Origin: Caldithrix abyssi DSM 13497
Lineage (GTDB): Bacteria; Electryoneota; AABM5-125-24; Hatepunaeales; Hatepunaeaceae
Direction of reading: 5' to 3'
Length of the DNA: 64,000 bases
Assembly: GCA_945865405.1 (NCBI GenBank)
Contig: CAMBDS010000002.1
Coordinates: 66,368-130,367 of the forward strand
Below are positions 36,276 to 44,355 of this stretch, in pieces. The notes below the pieces were generated by a model. That model did no database searches, was not told the origin of the DNA, and worked only from the letters and a program-made list of their open reading frames with translations. The position numbers and the translations under genes were made by a program. Positions within the stretch are counted from its first letter, which is position 1, and the number at the start of each line of letters is the position of its first letter.

Positions 36276-37454
36276 GTGATTGACCTTAAAGCTACTCAGG
36301 AAGCGATCAAGAAGGCGAGCCTCGACGGCTGGCTGATATACGACTTCCGCGGCTCAAATCCGCTGGTGGAACTGATCGCCGGAAAGAAAGTCTGGACGAC
36401 GCGGCGAGTCTATTACTTCATCCCCGCCAAAGGCGAGCCGACACTGCTCGTCAACAGGCTGGACGCGTCGCATACGGGGGCGCTTCCGGGCGAAAGGCTC
36501 GTCTATACAGACAGGCATCAGTTGGAAGACTTCCTGAAGAAGAGCTTACTTAAGAGCGTCAGGCGGGTAGCGATGGAGTACTCGCCGTTGTGCGAACTGC
36601 CGGTCGTCTCCGTCATCGATGGGGGAACGGTAGAGATGATTCGCTCGACTGGAGTTGAGATTGTCTCCTCGGCGAACATCCAGCAGACGGTTGTGGCAGT
36701 CTGGTCGGACGAAGCATACAAAAACCATTTGGTTGCGTCGAAATTGGTTGGCGGAATCAAGGACAAGGCGTTTGCGCTGATCGGCAGGACTCTGCGCAGT
36801 GGAGGCAGCCTGACCGACCTTGACGTGCAACGATTCATCATGGATCAGTTTGCCGAAGAGGGGCTGGAGACGGATGAACCGCCAGTCGTGGCGACCAACC
36901 AACGATCTGGCGATCCGCACTATGTCCCGACTGAGGCGACGCATTACCCGATCAAGTCCCACGATTGGGTGTTGATCGACCTTTGGGCGAGACAGCCGGG
37001 AGAGAGCAATATCTTCAGCGATATTACGTGGGTGGGGGTCATTGGCCGCGATCCGTCGATCAGGGAACACGATGTGTTCATTACCGTTAAGCAGGGACGG
37101 GACAAGGCGATTGAGTTGATGAAGGAAATTCACCGCTCAGGGCGGCTGGCGCAAGGCTGGGAGATCGACACGGCGACCCGGAAGATCATCAGCGACAAAG
37201 GGTTTGGGGAGTACTTCTTTCACCGGACGGGACACTCGCTTAGCCCGGGGAAGTTTGTTCATGGGACAGGGGTCAACCTTGACGATTATGAGACTCACGA
37301 CACGCGAGAGATCATCCCGGGGGTTGGTTGGACGGTTGAGCCGGGGATTTACTTGCCGGAGTTTGGGTGTCGGCTTGAGATCAACGGACGGATGACCGCC
37401 GGAGGGCCTGAGGTGACATCGGTGGTGCAGCAGGATATCATTGTTGAGTCTTAG
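36276..37454 (+). CDS. M24-family metallopeptidase (Xaa-Pro aminopeptidase-like)
   Basis: 392 residues from GTG 36276, chosen because AGGAAA lies six to seven bases upstream; TTG 36243 is the longer alternative. An N-terminal creatinase-like domain (WLIYDFRGSNPLVELIAGKK) precedes a pita-bread catalytic domain with metal ligands in VLIDLWARQPG (Asp), FSDITWVG (Asp), FHRTGHSL (His), EPGIYLP (Glu) and GCRLEINGRM (Glu). The ligand set looks complete, so it is probably an active dinuclear metal aminopeptidase or dipeptidase. Substrate not known. It stands alone between repeat-rich gaps. Confidence 0.88.
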   Translation: MIDLKATQEAIKKASLDGWLIYDFRGSNPLVELIAGKKVWTTRRVYYFIPAKGEPTLLVNRLDASHTGALPGERLVYTDRHQLEDFLKKSLLKSVRRVAMEYSPLCELPVVSVIDGGTVEMIRSTGVEIVSSANIQQTVVAVWSDEAYKNHLVASKLVGGIKDKAFALIGRTLRSGGSLTDLDVQRFIMDQFAEEGLETDEPPVVATNQRSGDPHYVPTEATHYPIKSHDWVLIDLWARQPGESNIFSDITWVGVIGRDPSIREHDVFITVKQGRDKAIELMKEIHRSGRLAQGWEIDTATRKIISDKGFGEYFFHRTGHSLSPGKFVHGTGVNLDDYETHDTREIIPGVGWTVEPGIYLPEFGCRLEINGRMTAGGPEVTSVVQQDIIVES

Positions 37455-37500
37455 TCGGGGGAAGATTCAGAGCGGATTGAACGGATTAAACGGAATTGCT

Positions 37501-37631
37501 GCCGACTACAGGGGGTCGGCAGAAGAGGAAGCCGCCGGGACGGCGGTGGAACATGCCAGCGAGACGCTGGCGTTACGGGCGGACAGGAGTGTCCGCCCTC
37601 CATTTAGAACAAGAGCGGACTGAAAGTCCGC
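37501..37631. repeat. Cluster of five hairpins
   Basis: GCCGAC-N8-GTCGGC (37501-37520), CCGCCG-GGA-CGGCGG (37532-37546), GCCAGCG-AGA-CGCTGGC (37555-37571), GGGCGGACA-GGAG-TGTCCGCCC (37577-37598) and GCGGACT-GAA-AGTCCGC (37615-37631). They fill the 194 bp between the M24 peptidase and GDPD genes. The last is identical, flanks included, to 38580-38596. Confidence 0.9.
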
Positions 37632-37648
37632 CCTCCAGGAAATTTTGA

Positions 37649-38362
37649 TTGTCTGAACTACTGCTGATCGCCCATCGTGGCGGATTATACTACCGCCCGG
37701 AAAACTCGCTGGCAGCTTTTGAGCATAGCGTTTTGCTCGGCGTGAAGTGGGCTGAGTGCGATGTTCGGCTGAGCCGCGATCATGTGCCGATGCTTCACCA
37801 CGACGACAGGATCGACTTGCCTGCGGGAGATGACAAGGGGATCCGTGAGTTGGACGCAAACGAGTTGGCAAAGCTCGACATCGGGGGCGGAGAACCGGTG
37901 CCGTCGCTACGGGAAGTGCTGGAGAGGTTCGGGGAGAAGCTCTGCTTTGATATCGAGCTGAAAGAGCTTGATTCGGTAGGGAAAGTCGTTGAGGTGGTGC
38001 TTGAACTACAGCTTTCAGGGCGAGTGATGATCAGCTCGTTCATACCGGAGGCGCTGCAACTGGCGCGAGACATTGCGCCAGAGATCCCGCGAGGGCTATT
38101 GGTCGATAGGCTGACAGGCAGGATCGTTGGCCCGAAGAGTGCGGTCAAAGCGGGGGCGATGTTCCATTGCGAGTACTTTTTGCCGCATTTTACTGCTCTT
38201 TCGGCCGATTGGGTCTTGGCCGCAAGGAACGAAGGGATGAAGGTCATCCCATGGACGGTCAACCGGCTCGACGACGGCAAGCGGCTGGTCGATCTTGGCG
38301 TCGATGGATTGGTTACGGATAGAGTCGATCAGTTTTTTCCGCTTCTTCGCCACAATAAGTAG
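37649..38362 (+). CDS. Glycerophosphodiester phosphodiesterase
   Basis: 237 residues. Hydrolyses glycerophosphodiesters to glycerol 3-phosphate and an alcohol. IAHRGGLYYRPENSLAAFEH is the GDPD signature with the catalytic His and the Glu/Asn metal pair. WAECDVRLSRDHVPMLHHDD supplies the second His, and the end VIPWTVNRLDDGKRLVDLGV, then DGLVTDRVD, is typical. No signal peptide, so cytoplasmic. TTG 37649 with AGGA ten bases upstream. Confidence 0.92.
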   Translation: MSELLLIAHRGGLYYRPENSLAAFEHSVLLGVKWAECDVRLSRDHVPMLHHDDRIDLPAGDDKGIRELDANELAKLDIGGGEPVPSLREVLERFGEKLCFDIELKELDSVGKVVEVVLELQLSGRVMISSFIPEALQLARDIAPEIPRGLLVDRLTGRIVGPKSAVKAGAMFHCEYFLPHFTALSADWVLAARNEGMKVIPWTVNRLDDGKRLVDLGVDGLVTDRVDQFFPLLRHNK

Positions 38363-38437
38363 ATACCCGCCCCAACTCACCCCGCTACTGCAAACGACTT
38401 TGTTTAAATTCCGTCTTATCGAATAGAAGGAGAGGTA

Positions 38438-38596
38438 ATCCCGAGAGGTCGGGATACACTCCAATAGATGTGCTGTCAGACGAGGGCGTCTGACAGCGGA
38501 ATCTTGAGGCGCAAGCAAGCTTGCGCACTCCGGAAGTGGCGCGGGTTGATTTTCCGCCCTCCAAGAAGATAACGCAAGAGCGGACTGAAAGTCCGC
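38438..38596. repeat. Cluster of four hairpins before ispG
   Basis: ATCCCGA-GAGG-TCGGGAT (38438-38455), GCTGTCAGACG-AGGG-CGTCTGACAGC (38472-38497), GCGCAAG-CAAG-CTTGCGC (38509-38526) and GCGGACT-GAA-AGTCCGC (38580-38596). The gap of 262 bp is almost wholly made of such elements. Confidence 0.9.
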
Positions 38597-38624
38597 CCTC
38601 CAAGATTATAGAATAGGTAGCAAT

Positions 38625-39779
38625 TTGGGTCTTCGCAAATTAGACCTCACCGTCCTGAATAAGAGGCCGGAACGCGCACAGCTTTACACCAGCGACTCCA
38701 GGATCCGAGGAGTACGGGTGGGGCCACTGATGATCGGTGGGGGAGCTCCGGTAGTCGTGCAGTCGATGTGTTCGACCGATACACGGGACGTTAAGACGAC
38801 ACTCGCCCAGATTCACCGGCTTGTCGAGGCTGGCTGCGAACTGGTCAGGGTGGCTGTTCCGGATGAACTCGCATCGGCCGCATTGCCAGACATCGTGAAA
38901 GAGGCAGGCGTGCCGATTGTCGCGGACATTCACTTCCACTACAAGCGCGCCCTCGAATCGATTGAGGCTGGCGTCGCAAAGGTTAGGCTGAATCCGGGGA
39001 ACATCGGCTCGCGTGACCGCGTCAAAGCGGTAGTCGATGCGGCTGGAGCGGCGAGAATCCCGATTCGAATCGGCGTCAACTCAGGATCAATGCCGGACGA
39101 CATTCTGGTACGTGACGGATATATTGTGACCGCCGACGGGATGGTCGAAGCGGCGTTGCGTGAAGTGGAGATGTTAGAACGGGAAGGCTTCCGCGACATC
39201 ATCGTCTCGATGAAGGCTACCGAAACGAAGGTGATGGTCGAAGCGAATCGCCTTTTCCGCAAGCAGAGCGATATTCCACTACACCTTGGGATCACCGAAG
39301 CAGGGCTGGAAGGCTATGGGACGATCAAGTCCTCGATTGGGATTGGGTCGCTATTGCTTGACGGAATTGGGGAGACTATCCGCGTATCCCTGACAGCCGA
39401 GCCGGAAGAAGAGATCAAGGTTTGCTGGTGGATACTCGAATCGACAGGCGTCAGACGGCGTTCGGCGGAACTGGTGGCTTGCCCGACGTGCGGAAGGATT
39501 GAGATCGACCTGTTCGAGCTTACGGCTGAAGTTGAGAAGCTTCTGAAGGGGATTGACTTGCCGATCAAGGTGGCGGTGATGGGCTGTGTCGTGAATGGTC
39601 CGGGGGAGTCGCGAGACGCTGATATCGGCGTTGTCGGCGGCAAGGGGAAGGGGCTGATTTTGCGCAAGGGGGAGATTGTTCACACTGTTGCAGAGGATCA
39701 GCTTCTGCCGATGTTCAAGCTGGAGTTGGACAAATTGGTACTGGAACGGCGAGAAGAAGAGGAATTAGCGGAGGCGTAA
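38625..39779 (+). CDS. ispG: 4-hydroxy-3-methylbut-2-en-1-yl diphosphate synthase
   Basis: Penultimate step of the MEP isoprenoid route; a [4Fe-4S] enzyme. 384 residues: TIM-barrel domain (GGGAPVVVQSMCSTDTRDVK, VADIHFHYKRALESIEAGV, KVRLNPGNIG) and C-terminal reductase-like domain with cluster ligands in ACPTCGR and VMGCVVNGPGE. Short single-barrel form without the insert seen in plants and Bacteroidetes. TTG 38625 with TAGGTAG upstream. IspH, the next enzyme, lies at 46050 in the same orientation. Confidence 0.96.
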   Translation: MGLRKLDLTVLNKRPERAQLYTSDSRIRGVRVGPLMIGGGAPVVVQSMCSTDTRDVKTTLAQIHRLVEAGCELVRVAVPDELASAALPDIVKEAGVPIVADIHFHYKRALESIEAGVAKVRLNPGNIGSRDRVKAVVDAAGAARIPIRIGVNSGSMPDDILVRDGYIVTADGMVEAALREVEMLEREGFRDIIVSMKATETKVMVEANRLFRKQSDIPLHLGITEAGLEGYGTIKSSIGIGSLLLDGIGETIRVSLTAEPEEEIKVCWWILESTGVRRRSAELVACPTCGRIEIDLFELTAEVEKLLKGIDLPIKVAVMGCVVNGPGESRDADIGVVGGKGKGLILRKGEIVHTVAEDQLLPMFKLELDKLVLERREEEELAEA

Positions 39780-39789
39780 GGATTATGTG

Positions 39790-39843
39790 GGCGACTGGAG
39801 TCGCCGGCACCCGAATTATCGCTCTGGGCGACTAAAGTCGCCC
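39790..39843. repeat. Tandem pair of GGCGACT hairpins
   Basis: GGCGACT-GG-AGTCGCC (39790-39805) and GGGCGACT-AA-AGTCGCCC (39826-39843), each followed by a variant of GGCACCCGAA / GTACCCGAA, so the whole 36-bp unit is repeated. Just after the ispG stop. Confidence 0.85.
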
Positions 39844-39896
39844 GTACCCGAACCAAATTAGAATTCATTATTAGTCATTTATTACACATAGACCCC

Positions 39897-41576
39897 CTGA
39901 TATTCCGAGTCGAAGGCGAAGGTGGTCGCGGAGGCAGCGTCGTTGGCGAGATACTCGCTCGAAGTGCTGCTCGCGCAGGTTATTACATTCAGTGCAGTCG
40001 TGCCTTCCCCGCTGAGATCAAGGGCGGGCGAGCGTGGTTCCAGTTTAAGGTCTCCAGCGAACATCAAACATGGTGGGGCGGAAAACCGGACTTCGAGATG
40101 ACCGACGGCAAGGGCGGCGAGTGGTTGCTACATCGTCACATCGAGGGACAGGAGTCGATAAGGGCCGAGTTCTCACCGCTGGCAGTCGCCCGGAGTATCG
40201 AACAGACCCGAAGCCCAAACCTGATCGCTCTCGGATTCATGGGTGCGACGCTCAGGCTTCCGCAAGATCTCGTCATAGCGGTTGCTGAAAAACGTCTCTC
40301 GCGTCGTGGGAACCCAAATCCGGCGATTCGTCAGACGATTGTTGCTGGATACGAACAGTTGGCCTCAACAAAAGGCTGGTACACCTGGCAGATAGACTCA
40401 ACCGGAAACGGACAATCGCATCTGATTTTGAACGGCAACGAGGCGATTTCGCTCGGGGCTCTTGCCGCTGGTATTAGATTCTTTTGCGGCTATCCGATCA
40501 CTCCCGCTTCGTCGATTTTGGAGACGATGCTTGCTGAGTTGCCTAAACTTGGCGGAACGGCAATCCAGATGGAAGACGAGATGGCGGCACTGGCGGCTTG
40601 TCTGGGAGCGTCATACGCTGGAACCAAATCTATGGCGGCGACATCGGGACCGGGCTTTGCGCTGATGTCAGAATTGTTGAATTTAGCGACTATCGCTGAG
40701 CTTCCGATCACGATCATCGATGTACAGCGCTCAGGTCCAGCAACCGGTCAGCCGACGAAATCGGAACAAGCAGACCTACTTTATGCTCTGCATGGTTCAC
40801 CAGGTGATAGCCCAAGATTAGTAATGGCTCCAGCGACGGTTGAGGAAGCTTTTCATATGACGCTTGACGCCGTGAACCTGGCAGAACGTTACCAAATGCC
40901 GGTGATTTTGCTCTCGGACGGCTCACTCGCGAACCGGATTGAGGCAATTATCGAACCGGATTGGGATGCGCTACCTGTGACAGACAGGAAAAGAGTTTCT
41001 GCCGAGTCAATGCCTGACTTCGAGCGATACCTTAGCACTAAAACAGGGGTCTCGGAGTTTGCCTTTCCGGGACTTGACGATGTGCCTTACATCGCTGGCG
41101 GCATGGAACACACTGCCTCAGGCACACCATCAAGTAGTGCCGAGGGGCACTTCGTCATGAGTGCCAAGCGGGCTCAAAAGGTCGAAGACCTGCGTAATGC
41201 AATCGAAGCAAACCCGTGCTGGGATACGTTTAGCCCGGGCCAGTCGATAGGGATTGTGGGGTGGGGATCGACGCATGGGGCGATAGTTGAGGCACAGAAA
41301 AGGCTGGCAAAGTTGGGTGTCCAGGTCGGTGTAGCGCATATTCGTCACCTTAATCCGTTGCCAGAGAAACAGCTTGGGTCATGGATGAAATCGCTTCAGA
41401 GAATTATCGTCGCCGAAGAAAATCGGTCGGGGCAGTTGGCCGGGCAGATTAAGTTTTTGGCTAATGGGAAACTTGAATCGTTGCTACCAATCGATGATTT
41501 TGAAATCACCCCCGAATATTTGATCGATGCTGTGATGAAAAACCCGTATCACATGCAGGCTGCGGTCGGCCGGTAG
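39897..41576 (+). CDS. korA: 2-oxoacid:ferredoxin oxidoreductase, fused gamma-alpha subunit (non-canonical start)
   Basis: Oxidative decarboxylation of a 2-oxoacid (probably 2-oxoglutarate) to acyl-CoA with reduction of ferredoxin; KorB is at 42629. Gamma domain: IFRVEGEGGRGGSVVGEILA from 39900, then AEIKGGRAWFQFK. Alpha domain: FFCGYPITPASSILE, MEDEMAALAACLGASYAGTK, TSGPGFALMSE and NRSGQLAGQIKFL. The frame is open from the ispG stop (39777) but has no ATG, GTG or TTG before ATG 40098, which would cut into the gamma domain. CTG 39897, ATA 39900 or ATT 39867/39870 are the candidate starts; CTG is used here as best guess. About 559 residues. Confidence 0.85.
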   Translation: MIFRVEGEGGRGGSVVGEILARSAARAGYYIQCSRAFPAEIKGGRAWFQFKVSSEHQTWWGGKPDFEMTDGKGGEWLLHRHIEGQESIRAEFSPLAVARSIEQTRSPNLIALGFMGATLRLPQDLVIAVAEKRLSRRGNPNPAIRQTIVAGYEQLASTKGWYTWQIDSTGNGQSHLILNGNEAISLGALAAGIRFFCGYPITPASSILETMLAELPKLGGTAIQMEDEMAALAACLGASYAGTKSMAATSGPGFALMSELLNLATIAELPITIIDVQRSGPATGQPTKSEQADLLYALHGSPGDSPRLVMAPATVEEAFHMTLDAVNLAERYQMPVILLSDGSLANRIEAIIEPDWDALPVTDRKRVSAESMPDFERYLSTKTGVSEFAFPGLDDVPYIAGGMEHTASGTPSSSAEGHFVMSAKRAQKVEDLRNAIEANPCWDTFSPGQSIGIVGWGSTHGAIVEAQKRLAKLGVQVGVAHIRHLNPLPEKQLGSWMKSLQRIIVAEENRSGQLAGQIKFLANGKLESLLPIDDFEITPEYLIDAVMKNPYHMQAAVGR

Positions 41577-41623
41577 TTGGGTTATATTGAAATTAATTCA
41601 TAAAATTACAACGGAATTATAAG

Positions 41624-42271
41624 ATGAAAATTGCAGTTTTAGGCACCGGCGGAGTTGGCGTAGCTATCGCCGACAAATTGATCGCACTCGGCCATCATGT
41701 TATGATGGGTGCACGTGTTGCAAGGAACGAAAAGGCTGGAGAATGGGCAAAGTCTGCGGGAGGCAACGCCTCAAACGGGACGTTTGCAGACGCAATTCAT
41801 TTTGGCGAGTTGGTCTTCAATTGTGTGCTCGGTGCGGTGGCGATTGAAGTGCTTGGCTCGGCGGGCGCGAACGGACTTGATGGCAAAATCGTCATCGACA
41901 TCTCCAACCCGCTCGATTTCTCGAAGGGAATGCCGCCTTCTCTATTCGTTTGCAATACCGACTCACTCGGCGAGATGATCCAGCGAGCCTTTCCGAAAGC
42001 ACGTATTGTTAAGAGCTTGAATACTATTGCAGCTCCTGTCATGGTAAATCCTGCTATGATCCAGGGCGATCACGACGTACTGATTTGTGGCGATGACGCA
42101 AGCGCGAAAGCAGAAGTTACCGACATTCTGAAGAATTGGTTCGGCTGGAAATCGGTCGTCGATCTCGGCGATATCTCCGGCTCGCGTGTTACCGAAGCTT
42201 GGGTGCTCTTCTGGGTAAGGATCATGATGATTACCGGAAGCCCGATGCACAATATCAAAGTAGTAAGGTAG
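41624..42271 (+). CDS. NADP oxidoreductase, F420-dependent-reductase-like
   Basis: 215 residues. Rossmann motif MKIAVLGTGGVGVAIADKL, then VMMGAR, VIDISNPLDFSKGMPPSLF and SLNTIAAPVMVNP match the coenzyme F420-dependent NADP oxidoreductase family (NADP_oxidored, PF03807 type). Whether F420 is used cannot be told; many bacterial members use other partners. ATG 41624. Placed between korA and korB, so it may move electrons between ferredoxin metabolism and NADP(H). Confidence 0.8.
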   Translation: MKIAVLGTGGVGVAIADKLIALGHHVMMGARVARNEKAGEWAKSAGGNASNGTFADAIHFGELVFNCVLGAVAIEVLGSAGANGLDGKIVIDISNPLDFSKGMPPSLFVCNTDSLGEMIQRAFPKARIVKSLNTIAAPVMVNPAMIQGDHDVLICGDDASAKAEVTDILKNWFGWKSVVDLGDISGSRVTEAWVLFWVRIMMITGSPMHNIKVVR

Positions 42272-42275
42272 TTAC

Positions 42276-42611
42276 TTGCACCATAATCCCATGTTGAGGC
42301 ATAGTTTAGAAGTTCAGTACTTCGAAGGGTGCCCACATGAAAGACTGATGCGGAGCAATGCCAGAAAAGCCATCGCTCAAGCCGATTTCGAGATAGAATA
42401 TCGCGAGACGATAATTCATACGATGGCCGATGCGATTCGCGCCAGATTTTGTGGCTCACCAACACTTATCTTCGATGGCGAAGACTTTTCACAGGAAAAT
42501 CTTCCCGCAGAACCTTCAATAACTTGCAGAATTTACCCCAATGGGATACCTTCAGCTGAAGAAATTATTGAGCGAATGCGTGATATTAAATCCAGAACGA
42601 TTTCACTTTAA
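42276..42611 (+). CDS. Thioredoxin-fold protein with a single N-terminal Cys (GSPT family)
   Basis: 111 residues from TTG 42276 (AAGG seven bases upstream; ATG 42291 is the alternative). LEVQYFEGCPHERLM, followed by FCGSPTLIFDGEDF and CRIYPNGIPSAEEIIERM, fits the small thioredoxin-like family sometimes annotated alkylmercury lyase-like or DUF2703. The usual CxxC is replaced by CPHE, leaving one Cys there. Other Cys occur in FCGSPT and TCRIY. Starts 4 bp after the preceding gene. Function unknown; a redox role is likely. Confidence 0.65.
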   Translation: MHHNPMLRHSLEVQYFEGCPHERLMRSNARKAIAQADFEIEYRETIIHTMADAIRARFCGSPTLIFDGEDFSQENLPAEPSITCRIYPNGIPSAEEIIERMRDIKSRTISL

Positions 42612-42628
42612 AATTTATATATGGATTA

Positions 42629-43471
42629 TTGATTCAATTAGATTCTAACCGCCTCGTTGACAAAAATCGTGTCACGCCTGTCTGGTGCCCCGGATGCGGC
42701 GATTTCGGCGTCCTGCAGGCACTTGTCAGAGCGTTGCAAGACCTTGGCAAAAGACCGAAAGACACAGTTCTTGTCAGCGGCATAGGTTGCAGCGGCAGAC
42801 TCCCCTACTTCGTCGATGCCTATGGCTTTCATACTCTGCACGGACGAGCTTTGCCAGCCGCTCAAGGCGTTAAGCTTGCCAACCCCGATCTGACGGTGAT
42901 TGTCGTCGGCGGTGACGGCGACGGCTTTGGGATCGGTGGAGGTCACGTACCTCACATGGCGCGTCGCAATATCGATATCACGTATCTGATGCTCGACAAT
43001 GCCGTCTATGCGCTGACAAAGGGTCACTCTTCCCCGACAACTGTTCCGGGTCAGAAGACGCCGAGTTCAGGTCACGGCGAAGAGACAAAGCCGCTTGACA
43101 TTATCGGAATGTTGCTTGCGTATCGGACATCTTTCATCGCGGCGGCACACTCAGTTGACCGGCCGATGATGACCGATATTATCAAGCAAGCGATCCTGCA
43201 CCCGGGATTTTCGACGGTCCATATCTACAGCCCGTGCCCGACTTACAACGAGCTTATGACGCCGGATGCACTTAGAACATCATATCGCTCCCTGCCGGAT
43301 GACTACAATCGCCACGACTTCAGGGCAGCTCTAAATGCCCATTATGAGACTGACGGGTTTCTGGGTGGAGTAATCTACCAAGACCCTAATTCGCAACCAC
43401 TTTCTCCACATCGTGAACCTGCGTCTGAGAGCCGCAACCACTTTCTTCAATTAGCGGGGCGGTATGCCTAG
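42629..43471 (+). CDS. korB: 2-oxoacid:ferredoxin oxidoreductase beta subunit
   Basis: 280 residues. Carries TPP and a [4Fe-4S] cluster: VWCPGCGDFGVLQAL and GIGCSGRLPYF contain cluster cysteines; VVGGDGDGFGIGGGHV followed ~20 residues later by LMLDN is the GDG-N TPP/Mg site. ALTKGHSSPTTVPGQKTPSS is typical of the KorB/VorB group. TTG start. Overlaps the resB-like gene by 8 bp. Partner of korA at 39897. Confidence 0.93.
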   Translation: MIQLDSNRLVDKNRVTPVWCPGCGDFGVLQALVRALQDLGKRPKDTVLVSGIGCSGRLPYFVDAYGFHTLHGRALPAAQGVKLANPDLTVIVVGGDGDGFGIGGGHVPHMARRNIDITYLMLDNAVYALTKGHSSPTTVPGQKTPSSGHGEETKPLDIIGMLLAYRTSFIAAAHSVDRPMMTDIIKQAILHPGFSTVHIYSPCPTYNELMTPDALRTSYRSLPDDYNRHDFRAALNAHYETDGFLGGVIYQDPNSQPLSPHREPASESRNHFLQLAGRYA

Positions 43472-44210
43472 TTTCAAGTCGTCAAGCCCGGTAATGAAGG
43501 AACTTGGTAGTTTGCGGTGGACGGTAGTGATCTTGGTTGGTATGATTGTGATAATGTCGTATGCGACGTACGTCGAATCTCAAGAAGGTCATGAAGCTGC
43601 AATGGCGAAGGGATTTCACTCTTTGCCGATGGATTTTCTGATCATAGCGCTGGCAATCAACATTATTGCCTGCACAATCGGCAGATCGCCATATCAAGTT
43701 CATCAGATTCCGTGGCTGGTGACCCATCTTGGTATTCTGCTAACGATGGCGGGAACGATTATCTCGCACAGGACTTCGATGGAGGGGCAGATTATCCTAC
43801 GGGTGGGGCAACCGGCAAGCGCTGTTAAACTGTTCACCGATTCTCCCGTGCCGCTTGAAGTCCCGCTTGACTTTACATTGCATCTTGACGCTTTCCAAGC
43901 CTCGTTTTATCCGGGAACAGGCAAGGCGAAGGATTATACGAGTTGGATAAGGATGTATGACCCTGAAAAAGGGATCGCCGATACAATCGTGGTTCGGGTC
44001 AATCACCCTATCGTTCATCGCGGCTGGAATATCTCACAATCATCGTTCTTTCCCGGAGATGACACGGCAACCATACTGGGGGCTAATAAAGACCCGGGCA
44101 CACCGATTAGCTATGCAGGATTCCTGACAGTCTTTATAGGACTCTGCGGGATGTTCTTTTTGAAGCCTTGGCTGAAGGAACGGGCGGCGAAAGCTGCCAA
44201 CAAGAATTGA
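43464..44210 (+). CDS. ResB-like cytochrome c biogenesis protein
   Basis: 248 residues, about half the usual ResB/Ccs1 length. Four membrane segments (SLRWTVVILVGMIVIMSYAT, DFLIIALAINIIACTIG, VTHLGILLTMAGTIIS and the C-terminal AGFLTVFIGLCGMFFL) surround a periplasmic domain with VNHPIVHRGWNISQSSFFPG. The short ResB form pairs with CcsA in system II heme delivery to apocytochrome c. ATG 43464, overlapping korB. The ccsA gene follows. Confidence 0.8.
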   Translation: MPSFKSSSPVMKELGSLRWTVVILVGMIVIMSYATYVESQEGHEAAMAKGFHSLPMDFLIIALAINIIACTIGRSPYQVHQIPWLVTHLGILLTMAGTIISHRTSMEGQIILRVGQPASAVKLFTDSPVPLEVPLDFTLHLDAFQASFYPGTGKAKDYTSWIRMYDPEKGIADTIVVRVNHPIVHRGWNISQSSFFPGDDTATILGANKDPGTPISYAGFLTVFIGLCGMFFLKPWLKERAAKAANKN

Positions 44211-44355
44211 AAGTTAATCAATTACAATACCTTTCCACAGGGTTGAGATATTATCGAGAATATTGAACTTTCAGGCAGATGAATGATTCCCCACTCTTTG
44301 ATTTGTAGAAATCTTTGAAAGTCGTGTGGGATAGATAATTATTTATGGATTACAA

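Noticed and set aside
39780-39896. korA as a direct fusion with ispG
   Set aside because: They share a frame, but ispG ends at a clear TAA (39777-39779) at its normal length and hairpin repeats lie between.
44211-44355. Riboswitch or small gene between resB and ccsA
   Set aside because: 145 bp of AT-rich DNA with only weak pairing and no recognisable RNA motif or start-stop frame.
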